Positions 1-5,191 of a stretch of DNA of 5,191 bases are shown here, piece after piece. Under the pieces are notes generated by a model, which made no database searches, was not told the DNA's origin, and was given only the letters and a program-made list of their open reading frames with translations. The position numbers and the translations under genes were made by a program. Each line of letters opens with the position of its first letter. The stretch's first letter is position 1. Location of the stretch: positions 1 to 5,191 of the forward strand of contig SKHV01000121.1 in assembly GCA_007116765.1 (NCBI GenBank). Direction: 5' to 3'. The stretch comes from Prolixibacteraceae bacterium. Lineage in GTDB: Bacteria > Bacteroidota > Bacteroidia > Bacteroidales > Prolixibacteraceae.

Positions 1-9
1 CAGGAAAAT

Positions 10-45
10 GTTGTTTATCACTTTCTTTTTACATCAAACCACAAC
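10..45 (-). CRISPR. Single CRISPR repeat unit (or tracrRNA anti-repeat) at the left edge
   Basis: A 36-base unit that on the minus strand begins GTTGTGGTTTGATGTA and ends GATAAACAAC, so its ends GTTGT and ACAAC are inverted copies of each other. The length of 36, the GTTGTGG start and the complementary ends are typical of type II-C repeats, and it lies beyond cas2, where II-C arrays commonly sit. In the usual orientation for II repeats it would be transcribed leftward, the same way as the cas genes, with bases 1-9 as the start of the neighbouring spacer and 46-255 as the leader side. Only one copy is visible, so an array is inferred, not shown. The alternative is that this is the anti-repeat of a plus-strand tracrRNA (see the overlapping ncRNA entry). 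Confidence 0.6.
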
Positions 46-153
46 ATAAGTGCCGGTTTGGCCTACTATAAGCTGATTACAGAGAGTTTTGTAATCTAAA
101 AAATAGCATTGTAACACAAATGAAGCGGAATAATGTAAGTTTTTTTAATTCTT

Positions 154-186
154 ATTGTATTCAATGCATGAAGATACAATTTTTTT
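154..186 (+). terminator. Intrinsic terminator-like hairpin with T tract, plus strand
   Basis: A perfect 7-bp stem ATTGTAT (154-160) with ATACAAT (174-180) and a 13-base loop runs directly into seven T (180-186). The stem is AT-only apart from one C-G pair, so it is weak. The T tract lies on the right side only for plus-strand transcription, opposite to the cas genes. It would end a rightward transcript from the array side, such as a tracrRNA. Confidence 0.4.
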
Positions 187-194
187 ACGTACCT

Positions 195-225
195 ACTTTT
201 CCAAAGTTTTAAACTTTGGAAAAGT
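195..225. repeat. Family C palindrome downstream of cas2
   Basis: A perfect inverted repeat with 15-base arms (195-209 and 211-225) around a single central T, beginning ACTTTTCCAAAGTTT. It starts about 30 bases past the cas2 stop. It matches the palindrome at 651-681 in 26 of 31 positions, so it is a dispersed element and not a chance hairpin. Neither strand has a T tract directly after the stem, so it is more likely an mRNA 3'-end hairpin or mobile repeat than a classical terminator. Confidence 0.7.
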
Positions 226-255
226 TTGAAAAAAGCTTGATAATATCATCGGACT

Positions 256-594
256 TCAAAATAATTCTAACTGTTTGGGCCCTTCGGGCAAGGGTTTTGT
301 TTTTTTGCCGAGGAAATTGATTATATCGCCATACTGTTTATCGGTAACTGACAGGATGCTCACATGCCCTTTTTCGGGGATAAATCCCCGAACCCTTTTC
401 ATGTGCATATTGGCACTTTCTTTACTGGCACAATGGCGTATATACACCGAAAATTGCATCATAGTAAACCCATCTTTTAACAAATCCTTCCTGAAACGCG
501 TTGCCTGACTGCGTTCTTTTTTTGTTTCGACAGGTAAATCGAAAAATACAAAAAGCCACATGATATGATATGCATTTAAACGGATTTGTTCCAT
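256..594 (-). CDS. cas2: CRISPR-associated protein Cas2, type II-C
   Basis: Cas2 is the small ferredoxin-fold partner of Cas1. A Cas2 dimer bridges two Cas1 dimers in the complex that inserts new spacers at the array. The 112-residue protein has the beta-1 motif WLFVFFDLPVETKKER (residues 13-28), with the conserved acidic residue D19, then KDLLKDGFTMMQFSVYIRHC (39-55 region) and VSILSVTDKQYGDI (78-91). It ends in QLELF, as Bacteroidetes II-C Cas2 proteins often do. The ATG at 592-594 is preceded by an A-rich stretch without a Shine-Dalgarno motif. A start at M12 would still keep the fold, but the longer start matches the family. The gene follows cas1 after 96 bases that hold a palindrome (651-681). 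The gene is complete and ends in TGA. Confidence 0.95.
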   Translation of the reverse strand: MEQIRLNAYHIMWLFVFFDLPVETKKERSQATRFRKDLLKDGFTMMQFSVYIRHCASKESANMHMKRVRGFIPEKGHVSILSVTDKQYGDIINFLGKKTKPLPEGPKQLELF

Positions 595-650
595 TTTTTA
601 TAAATTTAACTCTGACAGGTCTATCGACTCTGACTGGGTTTTCTTCATTA

Positions 651-681
651 CCTTTTCCAAAGTTTGGAACTTTAGAAAAGG
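651..681. repeat. Family C palindrome between cas1 and cas2
   Basis: An imperfect inverted repeat with 14 paired positions per arm, one C/A mismatch (658 with 674) and a TGG loop at 665-667. It begins CCTTTTCCAAAGTTT. It is 26/31 identical to the palindrome at 195-225. It sits 9 bases past the cas1 stop and fills much of the cas1-cas2 gap, so the folded mRNA could affect relative cas1 and cas2 expression or be a processing or stability site; that is inference. Confidence 0.65.
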
Positions 682-690
682 TGTTTAGCA

Positions 691-1581
691 TTAGCTAAAA
701 ACAGGATAAACAATTTTACGGCTATCGCCGGAAAAACATTTGGCTAAGGAGGCTGTTGTTATCGATAGCGCGATCATAAGGGGGCGTTTTACCTTGCCAA
801 TTTCAACGTCAACAGCCATTAATTCAAGCAGTTTAGCTTTATGTTCTTTTTCAAGAATCATAACATCGGGATATTGTATGTATAAACTAAGCGCTATTTC
901 ATCGACATACGGCCGATAGGGCTCCATAATATCGTCGGCCAGGCAAAAAGCATTGTAGCGGTTATGGTGGTGTATGCCCAAGGTAGAAAGCAGTCCTGAG
1001 CCCGAAAGTGCACGGGCAACAGCCGAACGCAATAGGATATAACCATAGTTTAAAAAATGATTGGGAGGTGGCCCGTAACGGTCGCGGTAAAAATCGTTCC
1101 CAATTAATGCTTTCCAATACAAGCGCGCGGCAAAGCCTTCGCGATTATCGGAATCGCCGCTTTTTACCGTTTTGGCTATATTCCGAATCCCTTTGGGGTT
1201 TCTTCCTTGTTTTTCCAAATGCGCTGCTTGATTAAGAATTTTCGTCTCGATTGTTTGTTTCCACAAACTCTTTTTTAGTGGTTCGGAGGCATCGATCTGC
1301 TGTCGGAACACTTCGCTTTGAATATGGTTTGAGTCGAGTGGCAGTAACATAGAAGAAGGCATATGCTTGCTGTCGCAAAATACCACGGCCACGTTAAAAG
1401 CATTAAGTTGCTCAATGAGTTTCATGGTAAAGCTGATTTGCGGATGATCGAGCACAATATAGCCAATATCTTCAACCGGAATTGTTTTATCCATTGAGCC
1501 ATCCTTTGCTTCAAACTGAAATTGATTGTTTTTAAGTGATAAGTGAAAGGGGTTTGAGAAAAAAAGCGTTCTTTTTATCAT
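691..1581 (-). CDS. cas1: CRISPR-associated endonuclease/integrase Cas1, type II-C
   Basis: Cas1 is the metal-dependent integrase that joins prespacers to the leader-proximal repeat together with Cas2. The 296-residue protein has the usual length. An N-terminal beta domain (about 1-80, with IPVEDIGYIVLDHP at 34-47) is followed by the alpha-helical catalytic domain. The three active-site residues are visible: E148 in REGFAARLYW, H205 in LGIHHHNRYNAF, and E220 in LADDIMEPYRP, whose adjacent DD is also typical. FLNYGYILLRSAVARAL (176-192) is another family hallmark. The ATG at 1579-1581 is preceded by A-rich sequence without a Shine-Dalgarno motif. The gene lies upstream of cas2 in the same direction and appears intact. 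Its GC content (about 45% over 721-1320 by hand count) is well above that of cas9. In a canonical II-C operon it would directly follow cas9; here a RAYT gene separates them. Confidence 0.96.
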   Translation of the reverse strand: MIKRTLFFSNPFHLSLKNNQFQFEAKDGSMDKTIPVEDIGYIVLDHPQISFTMKLIEQLNAFNVAVVFCDSKHMPSSMLLPLDSNHIQSEVFRQQIDASEPLKKSLWKQTIETKILNQAAHLEKQGRNPKGIRNIAKTVKSGDSDNREGFAARLYWKALIGNDFYRDRYGPPPNHFLNYGYILLRSAVARALSGSGLLSTLGIHHHNRYNAFCLADDIMEPYRPYVDEIALSLYIQYPDVMILEKEHKAKLLELMAVDVEIGKVKRPLMIALSITTASLAKCFSGDSRKIVYPVFS

Positions 1582-1595
1582 TTTTCAAAGTTTTA
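1582..1595. repeat. Possible half copy of the family C palindrome upstream of cas1
   Basis: TTTTCAAAGTTTTA matches the left arm and centre of the palindrome at 195-225 (TTTCCAAAGTTTTA) with one mismatch in 14 bases, but no matching right arm follows. It abuts the cas1 start codon. The match is short and AT-rich, so chance is possible. Confidence 0.25.
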
Positions 1596-1605
1596 TCGAA
1601 TTATC

Positions 1606-1642
1606 AAAACTCTTTCGGGTCTTAAAGACCCCGAAAGGTTAT
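1606..1642. repeat. Family A REP-like palindrome, cas1 side of the transposase
   Basis: GC-rich inverted repeat CTTTCGGGTCTT (1612-1623) against AAGACCCCGAAAG (1625-1637), with one unpaired C. Similarity to the copy at 2068-2104 extends outside the stem: AAAAC plus one base on the left and GGTTAT on the right are shared. Extended identity, one orientation and location just downstream of the RAYT stop fit a REP element mobilised by that transposase. Confidence 0.7.
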
Positions 1643-1670
1643 GAAGAAGCGGTTTTTATTTGTTTGGCAA

Positions 1671-2375
1671 TTAAATATTTTGGGGATGTACCTGTAAAAC
1701 GGGCAAATCGATGTGAAGCTGATGAAAGCGATCGATAGATTGCTGACAGTGGTACTTGATAAAATTTTCAGGTTCTGCAAACCATTTTAGAACTTCGGTA
1801 CGTTTTAAGCGAGTTTTTTTTGGCGATAAAATAGTTAAATACGAAGACCAGGGATACTCAAGCATATCGTTGCAAAAACCATGGTGTACAGGGTTATGAT
1901 GAATGTAATACACCATGTATTCCAGTTGATCGTTATTGAGTATTTTAACACGTTCGAAAGGATGCTCGAACAAACTACCCGATCGTTTATACCGATTATT
2001 GAAAGCTTTAGCGTAAGCATTGAAAAGGTGAGAAAACTGACTGGTGGGCTTATACTTTTTGGGTTTTAAAACGCTTTCGGGTCTCGAAGACCCCGAAAGG
2101 TTATCTGCCAACCCCGAAGGGTCTTTCCGACCTTCGGGTGTTTCTTTTTTCATAAACGGGATTTCGCTGACGGTTTTGATTTTTACCAGCAAGTGAAAAT
2201 GGTTGCCCATAAGACACCAGGCAAAAGTATCGGCTACCGGCGAAATATACTGGTCGTACAACCTGAGAAAATGTTCGTAATTCTCGGAGTGATGAAACAA
2301 AGGGCATCCGTTTATCCCACGATTATAAATGTGATAAAAATACCCATATTCAAGTTTTGGTTGCGTTGAAGGCAT
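1671..2375 (-). CDS. REP-associated tyrosine transposase (RAYT, Y1/IS200-like HUH family)
   Basis: RAYTs are single-strand DNA transposases related to IS200/IS605 TnpA that bind and cleave REP hairpins through a tyrosine. With the chosen start the protein has 234 residues. It shows YGYFYHIYNRGINGCPLF near the N terminus, the HUH metal-binding motif MGNHFHLLVKI (histidines 59 and 61), the helix FNAYAKAFNNRYKRSGSLF (118-136 region), which carries candidate catalytic tyrosines, and YIHHNPVHHGF...YPWSSY. Which tyrosine is catalytic cannot be settled here. The frame is open for 32 more codons to 2471, but those codons overlap a REP-like palindrome and lack family features; the ATG at 2373-2375, just before PSTQPKLEYGYF, is preferred. 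Residues about 79-101 are encoded by two REP-like palindromes. The gene is co-oriented with the cas genes, between cas9 and cas1. It looks intact, and no role in CRISPR immunity is known. Confidence 0.88.
   Translation of the reverse strand: MPSTQPKLEYGYFYHIYNRGINGCPLFHHSENYEHFLRLYDQYISPVADTFAWCLMGNHFHLLVKIKTVSEIPFMKKETPEGRKDPSGLADNLSGSSRPESVLKPKKYKPTSQFSHLFNAYAKAFNNRYKRSGSLFEHPFERVKILNNDQLEYMVYYIHHNPVHHGFCNDMLEYPWSSYLTILSPKKTRLKRTEVLKWFAEPENFIKYHCQQSIDRFHQLHIDLPVLQVHPQNI
2068..2104. repeat. Family A REP-like palindrome inside the transposase gene
   Basis: CTTTCGGGTCT (2074-2084) pairs with AAGACCCCGAAAG (2087-2099), again with one extra C on the right arm. The flanks AAAAC (2068-2072) and GGTTAT (2099-2104) match the copy at 1606-1642, in the same orientation. 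The element is read through in frame as part of the RAYT linker between the HUH motif and the tyrosine helix. Confidence 0.7.
2111..2140. repeat. Family B REP-like palindrome inside the transposase gene
   Basis: ACCCCGAAGGGTC (2111-2123) pairs with GACCTTCGGGT (2129-2139) with one bulged C and one bulged G. It lies 6 bases after the family A copy, making an A-B doublet inside the coding sequence. The same bulged design recurs at 2475-2507. Confidence 0.6.
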
Positions 2376-2414
2376 ACTTATCGTTTTTAATTCATAATAA
2401 ACCGCTTTTATAAT

Positions 2415-2450
2415 CAAACTCTTTCGGGTCGAAAAGACACAGAAAGTTTT
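2415..2450. repeat. Degenerate family A palindrome upstream of the transposase
   Basis: CAAACTCTTTCGGGTC (2415-2430) matches the left half of the other two family A copies, while the right half (GACACAGAAAG, 2436-2446) has drifted, so the stem is broken. It lies upstream of the preferred RAYT start, within the codons that a longer start would include, which argues against that longer start. Confidence 0.5.
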
Positions 2451-2474
2451 ACGTTCTAAATAAACGAACAAGTT

Positions 2475-2507
2475 GACCCCGAAGGGTTTGTAAGACCTTC
2501 GGGGGTC
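2475..2507. repeat. Family B palindrome at the 3' end of cas9, followed by a T tract
   Basis: GACCCCGAAGGGT (2475-2487) pairs with ACCTTCGGGGGTC (2495-2507) with small bulges, resembling the copy at 2111-2140. On the plus strand it is followed by nine T (2512-2520), giving a terminator-like shape for rightward, antisense transcription into cas9. For the cas9 message it is a GC-rich hairpin starting about 12 bases after the stop, preceded by an A run, and so not an intrinsic terminator in that direction. Together with 2415-2450 it repeats the A-B pairing seen inside the transposase gene. Confidence 0.6.
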
Positions 2508-2518
2508 TGTATTTTTTT

Positions 2519-5191
2519 TTATTTTATATGTTCTTCAATAAATCGTTTTGAATACTCGATATCAATTCGACCAAGTTCATCGACCTTTGTTGGAATTGCC
2601 CTGAATGTAGAAGGACTTCTCCTTAACACAACTCCTTCGATATAACTAAGATTATCTTCTTTTATTGGTTTTGCATGATCAACATCTCCTGATGAATAAT
2701 TATGCCTCGCAAGAACAATAATACCATTTTCATCAAACTTAACACTTCTAAACAAGCGTGATTGCAAATCAATACAATTATTCCAATTAATTTCATCGTA
2801 ATGCTTATCAAAAATCAAGAAAAAATCATCTACATGAATCGTGAATAATTTTGGTAATATAGTGTCTTTTGGCATGTAACCCTTAACTAAGTTTATATTA
2901 TTAATTAGCCTATATTCCCGATTCATTTTGCCTTTTTCATTAGGAAATAAGTCGCCAAATAGCTGAGCTTCATAATTACTTCCTGCTTCTTTGTCAAAAT
3001 AAAATTCATGTTTATACTCTTGATCTTGTTTATTTGTACAATCTATCTTCCTAATGGTTTTATATGGAGCTAGTTTTGTTTTCGATGATTTTAAACGAAG
3101 CTTTTTAATAATCATAACCCCACTTTTCACAAGTTTCCCTTTATTATTAATAGCATCATATTCAGGAAGAGTTAAAACACCTCCTTGTTCTGAAACAATT
3201 TTATCAATTGTTTTATTTAGATTACTACACAATGAATCTATTCTCTCTTTAATTCTTTCATCCTCTATCCGTTCAATATCTTTATTTTTCAATTTCAAAA
3301 CCGGTATACGTTGCACATAGTATTTTTCGTCATCTTCATTTTTTCTTATTCCATAAGGATTTTGACTATTTAAAGCACCTCTCAAATTCAATTTATTTCT
3401 TTCTTCTTTTTCAATCTCCTCAAGTAATGGTTTTCTACGGTCAACCTGCTTGTGATATATAAATACTTCATCTTTTAGTCTTTTCATCTTATCGACAAAG
3501 TTCTTCATTGGCTCAGGCAGGAAAATTTTGGCAGCATAATTTCCTTTAAAATAATCCCGTTCGTATTGATGGAATGCTTCTGACATTCGGTTTGCTGTTC
3601 CTTTTTCGATACAAGCAACAGTAATAGCATCAATGCAATGATGAATATGATTACTACGATCTTTTTCTTCGTATTCTCCCTGCAAACCCCATATTTTTCT
3701 TAGTGTATCAGTAACCTGTCCGTTAATCACATTTACCTTTTTAAAATAAGAATTTAAATACGCACGGGCATACTTGGTAATTAAGCGAGTATCAACTAGA
3801 TTAGCATTATTGAATTTTGCAGGGATCTCTTCACGCTCAAAGGTTTTGTATTTCTGCGACAAATAATCTAAGCGTAGGCGCGCATAATGCGAACGATACA
3901 TTAATTCGTCATGTGCTACTGCATCTCCAGTCGCAGCCAGTGCTGCTAATTTATATTTCTTATGCTCTGCCTTTAACGACTCTAAAGAAACATTGAACTG
4001 TATGTCTTCTTTAGAGATACTATATGATTTCAAGTATCTGTTTCTATTCTGAATTATTGAATCAAAATTAATCTGCTGTCCTTTAAACGTTAAATCCAAA
4101 TTAGCAGGTAATTCATCTTGTTTATAATTACGATTAAAATCGGCATTTGCCAGTGTTTTATTGATTAATGAATTATCGTTCCATTTACTACGTGGAATAG
4201 TGTGCTCGATATCATATTTCTGATCGGTCAAAAACATACGAGGTGTAATTGTTTCTGCAGTGTAGATACATTGACCGTTTTGTTCAGCATAAAGAATATA
4301 TCTTGTAATCTGAGTGTCGGTTGGGGGAATAGGTTCAATAGCCACTCCTTCATAACATTCTATAATTTTACGCCGTGCCCAATCCCGAATTGCTTTCTGA
4401 TCTTTCTGATATTGACTTAATGCACGCCGATAGCTGGCACTGTTTATTTCACGTGCCAACTCAACATTCACTTCGCTATCTTTATCAACCAGTCCTTCTT
4501 CAATCAGCTTATTTACCAAATGTTTTATCTGGTGCATAGCTTTGTTGAATACCGGGTTTTTAATAGAACTAATTTCTGGATTCCCTAAGCGTGTTTCAGC
4601 TCTAGGATATGATTCCATTGCTGAAGGATGATAAATCTTAGTTATATCTACATTTTCATTCGGGAATTTTTCACTTAAAGTTTCCTTTATAAAATCATTA
4701 ATGGTTTTCGATGAAAGATATTCCAAATTCTGTGGACGTTTATTTTTTGCCTGTTTTTCATATTTCTTCCAGCATTGTTCCTCCAAATCATTTCTTTTCT
4801 CATCAGTCATAGATTCAATTTCAACAATTGAAAACCAAGAGTGTATTTCATTTCTAATCCCATTTTGATGTGCCCATATGCTATTTGGATCATCGCCTAA
4901 ACTACTCTCATCATTCTTGCATTTTTCGATATAGTTATTTACGACAGCATTTATCTTTTTCTCCAATTCATGTAACGCCATTGCTTCTTTAATGCAAATC
5001 TTAATACCATCAATCTCGTCAAAAGATGCTTTTCGACCTAATACATTTTCAATGTTGGCAGTAAAAACCGCATGAGAATATAACATGCCTTCCTTTAAAT
5101 ACGGAAGAATTTTCTTTATTGCAGATTTACTTAAGTTTCCATATCCCTTCACTAATTTGATTTTTCTTGAAAATTCCTCTGCATCAACCCA
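2519..5191 (-). CDS. cas9: CRISPR-associated endonuclease Cas9, type II-C, C-terminal 890 codons (5' partial)
   Basis: Cas9 is the RNA-guided effector that cuts both strands of target DNA. The frame stays open to the window edge; 13 further codons (WVDAEEFSRKIKL) precede the GTG at 5150-5152, so that GTG is internal and not the start. Numbering from that GTG, the part visible contains the end of REC, then NPVFNKAMHQIKHLVNKLI (199-217), RuvC-II VNVELAREIN (catalytic E231), HNH with YDIEHTIPRS (H317) and DFNRNYKQ (N340), and RuvC-III NHIHHCIDAITVA (H505, D508). The H-to-N spacing of 23 and H-to-D spacing of 3 equal those in S. pyogenes Cas9. From about 560 to the end is the WED/PAM-interacting part, with RGALNSQNPYG at 591-601. 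Bacteroidetes II-C Cas9s run to about 1,400-1,500 residues, so about 500 are missing at the edge. No frameshift or lost catalytic residue is seen. GC content is about 30% in the 3' third and about 37% in the nuclease core. Confidence 0.96.
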   Translation of the reverse strand, partial: WVDAEEFSRKIKLVKGYGNLSKSAIKKILPYLKEGMLYSHAVFTANIENVLGRKASFDEIDGIKICIKEAMALHELEKKINAVVNNYIEKCKNDESSLGDDPNSIWAHQNGIRNEIHSWFSIVEIESMTDEKRNDLEEQCWKKYEKQAKNKRPQNLEYLSSKTINDFIKETLSEKFPNENVDITKIYHPSAMESYPRAETRLGNPEISSIKNPVFNKAMHQIKHLVNKLIEEGLVDKDSEVNVELAREINSASYRRALSQYQKDQKAIRDWARRKIIECYEGVAIEPIPPTDTQITRYILYAEQNGQCIYTAETITPRMFLTDQKYDIEHTIPRSKWNDNSLINKTLANADFNRNYKQDELPANLDLTFKGQQINFDSIIQNRNRYLKSYSISKEDIQFNVSLESLKAEHKKYKLAALAATGDAVAHDELMYRSHYARLRLDYLSQKYKTFEREEIPAKFNNANLVDTRLITKYARAYLNSYFKKVNVINGQVTDTLRKIWGLQGEYEEKDRSNHIHHCIDAITVACIEKGTANRMSEAFHQYERDYFKGNYAAKIFLPEPMKNFVDKMKRLKDEVFIYHKQVDRRKPLLEEIEKEERNKLNLRGALNSQNPYGIRKNEDDEKYYVQRIPVLKLKNKDIERIEDERIKERIDSLCSNLNKTIDKIVSEQGGVLTLPEYDAINNKGKLVKSGVMIIKKLRLKSSKTKLAPYKTIRKIDCTNKQDQEYKHEFYFDKEAGSNYEAQLFGDLFPNEKGKMNREYRLINNINLVKGYMPKDTILPKLFTIHVDDFFLIFDKHYDEINWNNCIDLQSRLFRSVKFDENGIIVLARHNYSSGDVDHAKPIKEDNLSYIEGVVLRRSPSTFRAIPTKVDELGRIDIEYSKRFIEEHIK

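Larger units (their letters stand above)
10..186 (+). ncRNA. Candidate tracrRNA: anti-repeat plus structured tail
   Basis: Read on the plus strand, the 36-mer ends in CCACAAC and continues ATAAGTGCCGG. This recalls known tracrRNAs, where the anti-repeat is followed by an AATAAGG-like stretch and a short nexus hairpin. Downstream are a small GCC/GGC hairpin (52-54 with 60-62), a perfect 7-bp hairpin GATTACA/TGTAATC (75-81 with 90-96), a weak hairpin (106-112 with 130-136) followed by seven T (140-146), and a second hairpin with seven T ending at 186. The transcript could end at either T run. No promoter is visible because the 5' side is outside the window, and a length of about 137-177 bases would be long for a tracrRNA. 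No other convincing anti-repeat was found in the window. This entry and the CRISPR-repeat entry are competing readings of 10-45. Confidence 0.35.

Noticed and set aside
224..243. GTTTGAAAAAAGCTTGATAA on the plus strand, resembling a gapped copy of the CRISPR repeat and hence a minus-strand anti-repeat.
   Set aside because: The match needs several gaps, is low in complexity, and overlaps the arm of the 195-225 palindrome; the following minus-strand sequence has no tracrRNA-like nexus.
279..307. GCCC/GGGC hairpin with a following T-rich stretch on the plus strand, terminator-like.
   Set aside because: It lies in the coding 3' end of cas2 and is explained by the conserved PLPEGPKQLELF tail; the T stretch encodes K, Q and similar residues on the minus strand and is separated from the stem.
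373..392. Inverted repeat TTCGGGGA/TCCCCGAA inside cas2, resembling the REP families.
   Set aside because: It encodes the ordinary Cas2 segment around GFIPEKG; it shares no flanks with the A or B families, so chance is likely.
422..691. 89-codon minus-strand reading frame overlapping cas2 and the cas1-cas2 gap.
   Set aside because: It is out of frame with cas2, has no recognisable protein features, and its start region is the intergenic palindrome.
2376..2471. N-terminal extension of the transposase to the ATG at 2471.
   Set aside because: The extra 32 residues lack family features and overlap a decayed REP palindrome; the internal ATG at 2373-2375 immediately precedes the conserved domain.
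3054..3320. 88-codon plus-strand reading frame opposite cas9 (and a similar one at 4202-4420).
   Set aside because: These are antisense shadows of the cas9 coding sequence with no family features of their own.
5150..5152. GTG as the cas9 start codon.
   Set aside because: The frame continues upstream without a stop to the edge, and the N-terminal RuvC-I, bridge helix and most of REC would be missing; the gene is cut by the window edge.

Overview
The window is most of a type II-C CRISPR-Cas locus from a Bacteroidetes-like bacterium, all on the minus strand. In transcription order (right to left) it reads cas9 (5' end outside the window), a REP-associated Y1 transposase (RAYT), cas1, cas2, then a CRISPR-repeat-like 36-mer at the left edge. 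The lineage call rests on three things: the Cas9/Cas1/Cas2 sequences look like those of Bacteroidetes II-C systems, the start codons are preceded by A-rich stretches without Shine-Dalgarno motifs, and the DNA is AT-rich. No csn2 or cas4 is visible, which fits subtype II-C.

Right part (2519-5191): the last 890 codons of a large Cas9, including RuvC-II, HNH, RuvC-III and the C-terminal WED/PAM-interacting region. All the catalytic residues expected in this part are present. Roughly 500 N-terminal residues (RuvC-I, bridge helix, part of REC) should lie beyond the right edge. Middle (about 1600-2510): a RAYT gene surrounded, and internally invaded, by GC-rich palindromes of two families (A and B). 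This looks like a resident REP/RAYT unit lodged between the effector and adaptation genes. Left part (256-1581): intact cas1 and cas2, whose products form the spacer-integration complex. A third, AT-rich palindrome family (C) sits after cas2 and between cas1 and cas2, with a possible half copy just upstream of cas1.

The leftmost 255 bases hold no protein gene. They contain the 36-mer with GTTGT/ACAAC ends, several small hairpins, a plus-strand hairpin plus seven-T terminator-like site, and a 15-bp perfect inverted repeat. Two readings of the 36-mer are open. It may be the cas-proximal repeat of an array running off the left edge. Alternatively it may be the anti-repeat of a plus-strand tracrRNA whose tail runs toward cas2. 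One repeat unit alone cannot decide this.

Working together, Cas1-Cas2 would acquire spacers, the array and tracrRNA would make guides, and Cas9 would cut DNA. The transposase has no established role in this. By hand count, GC content steps from about 45% in cas1 to about 30% in the 3' third of cas9, with the RAYT/REP block at the boundary, so the operon may be a mosaic.
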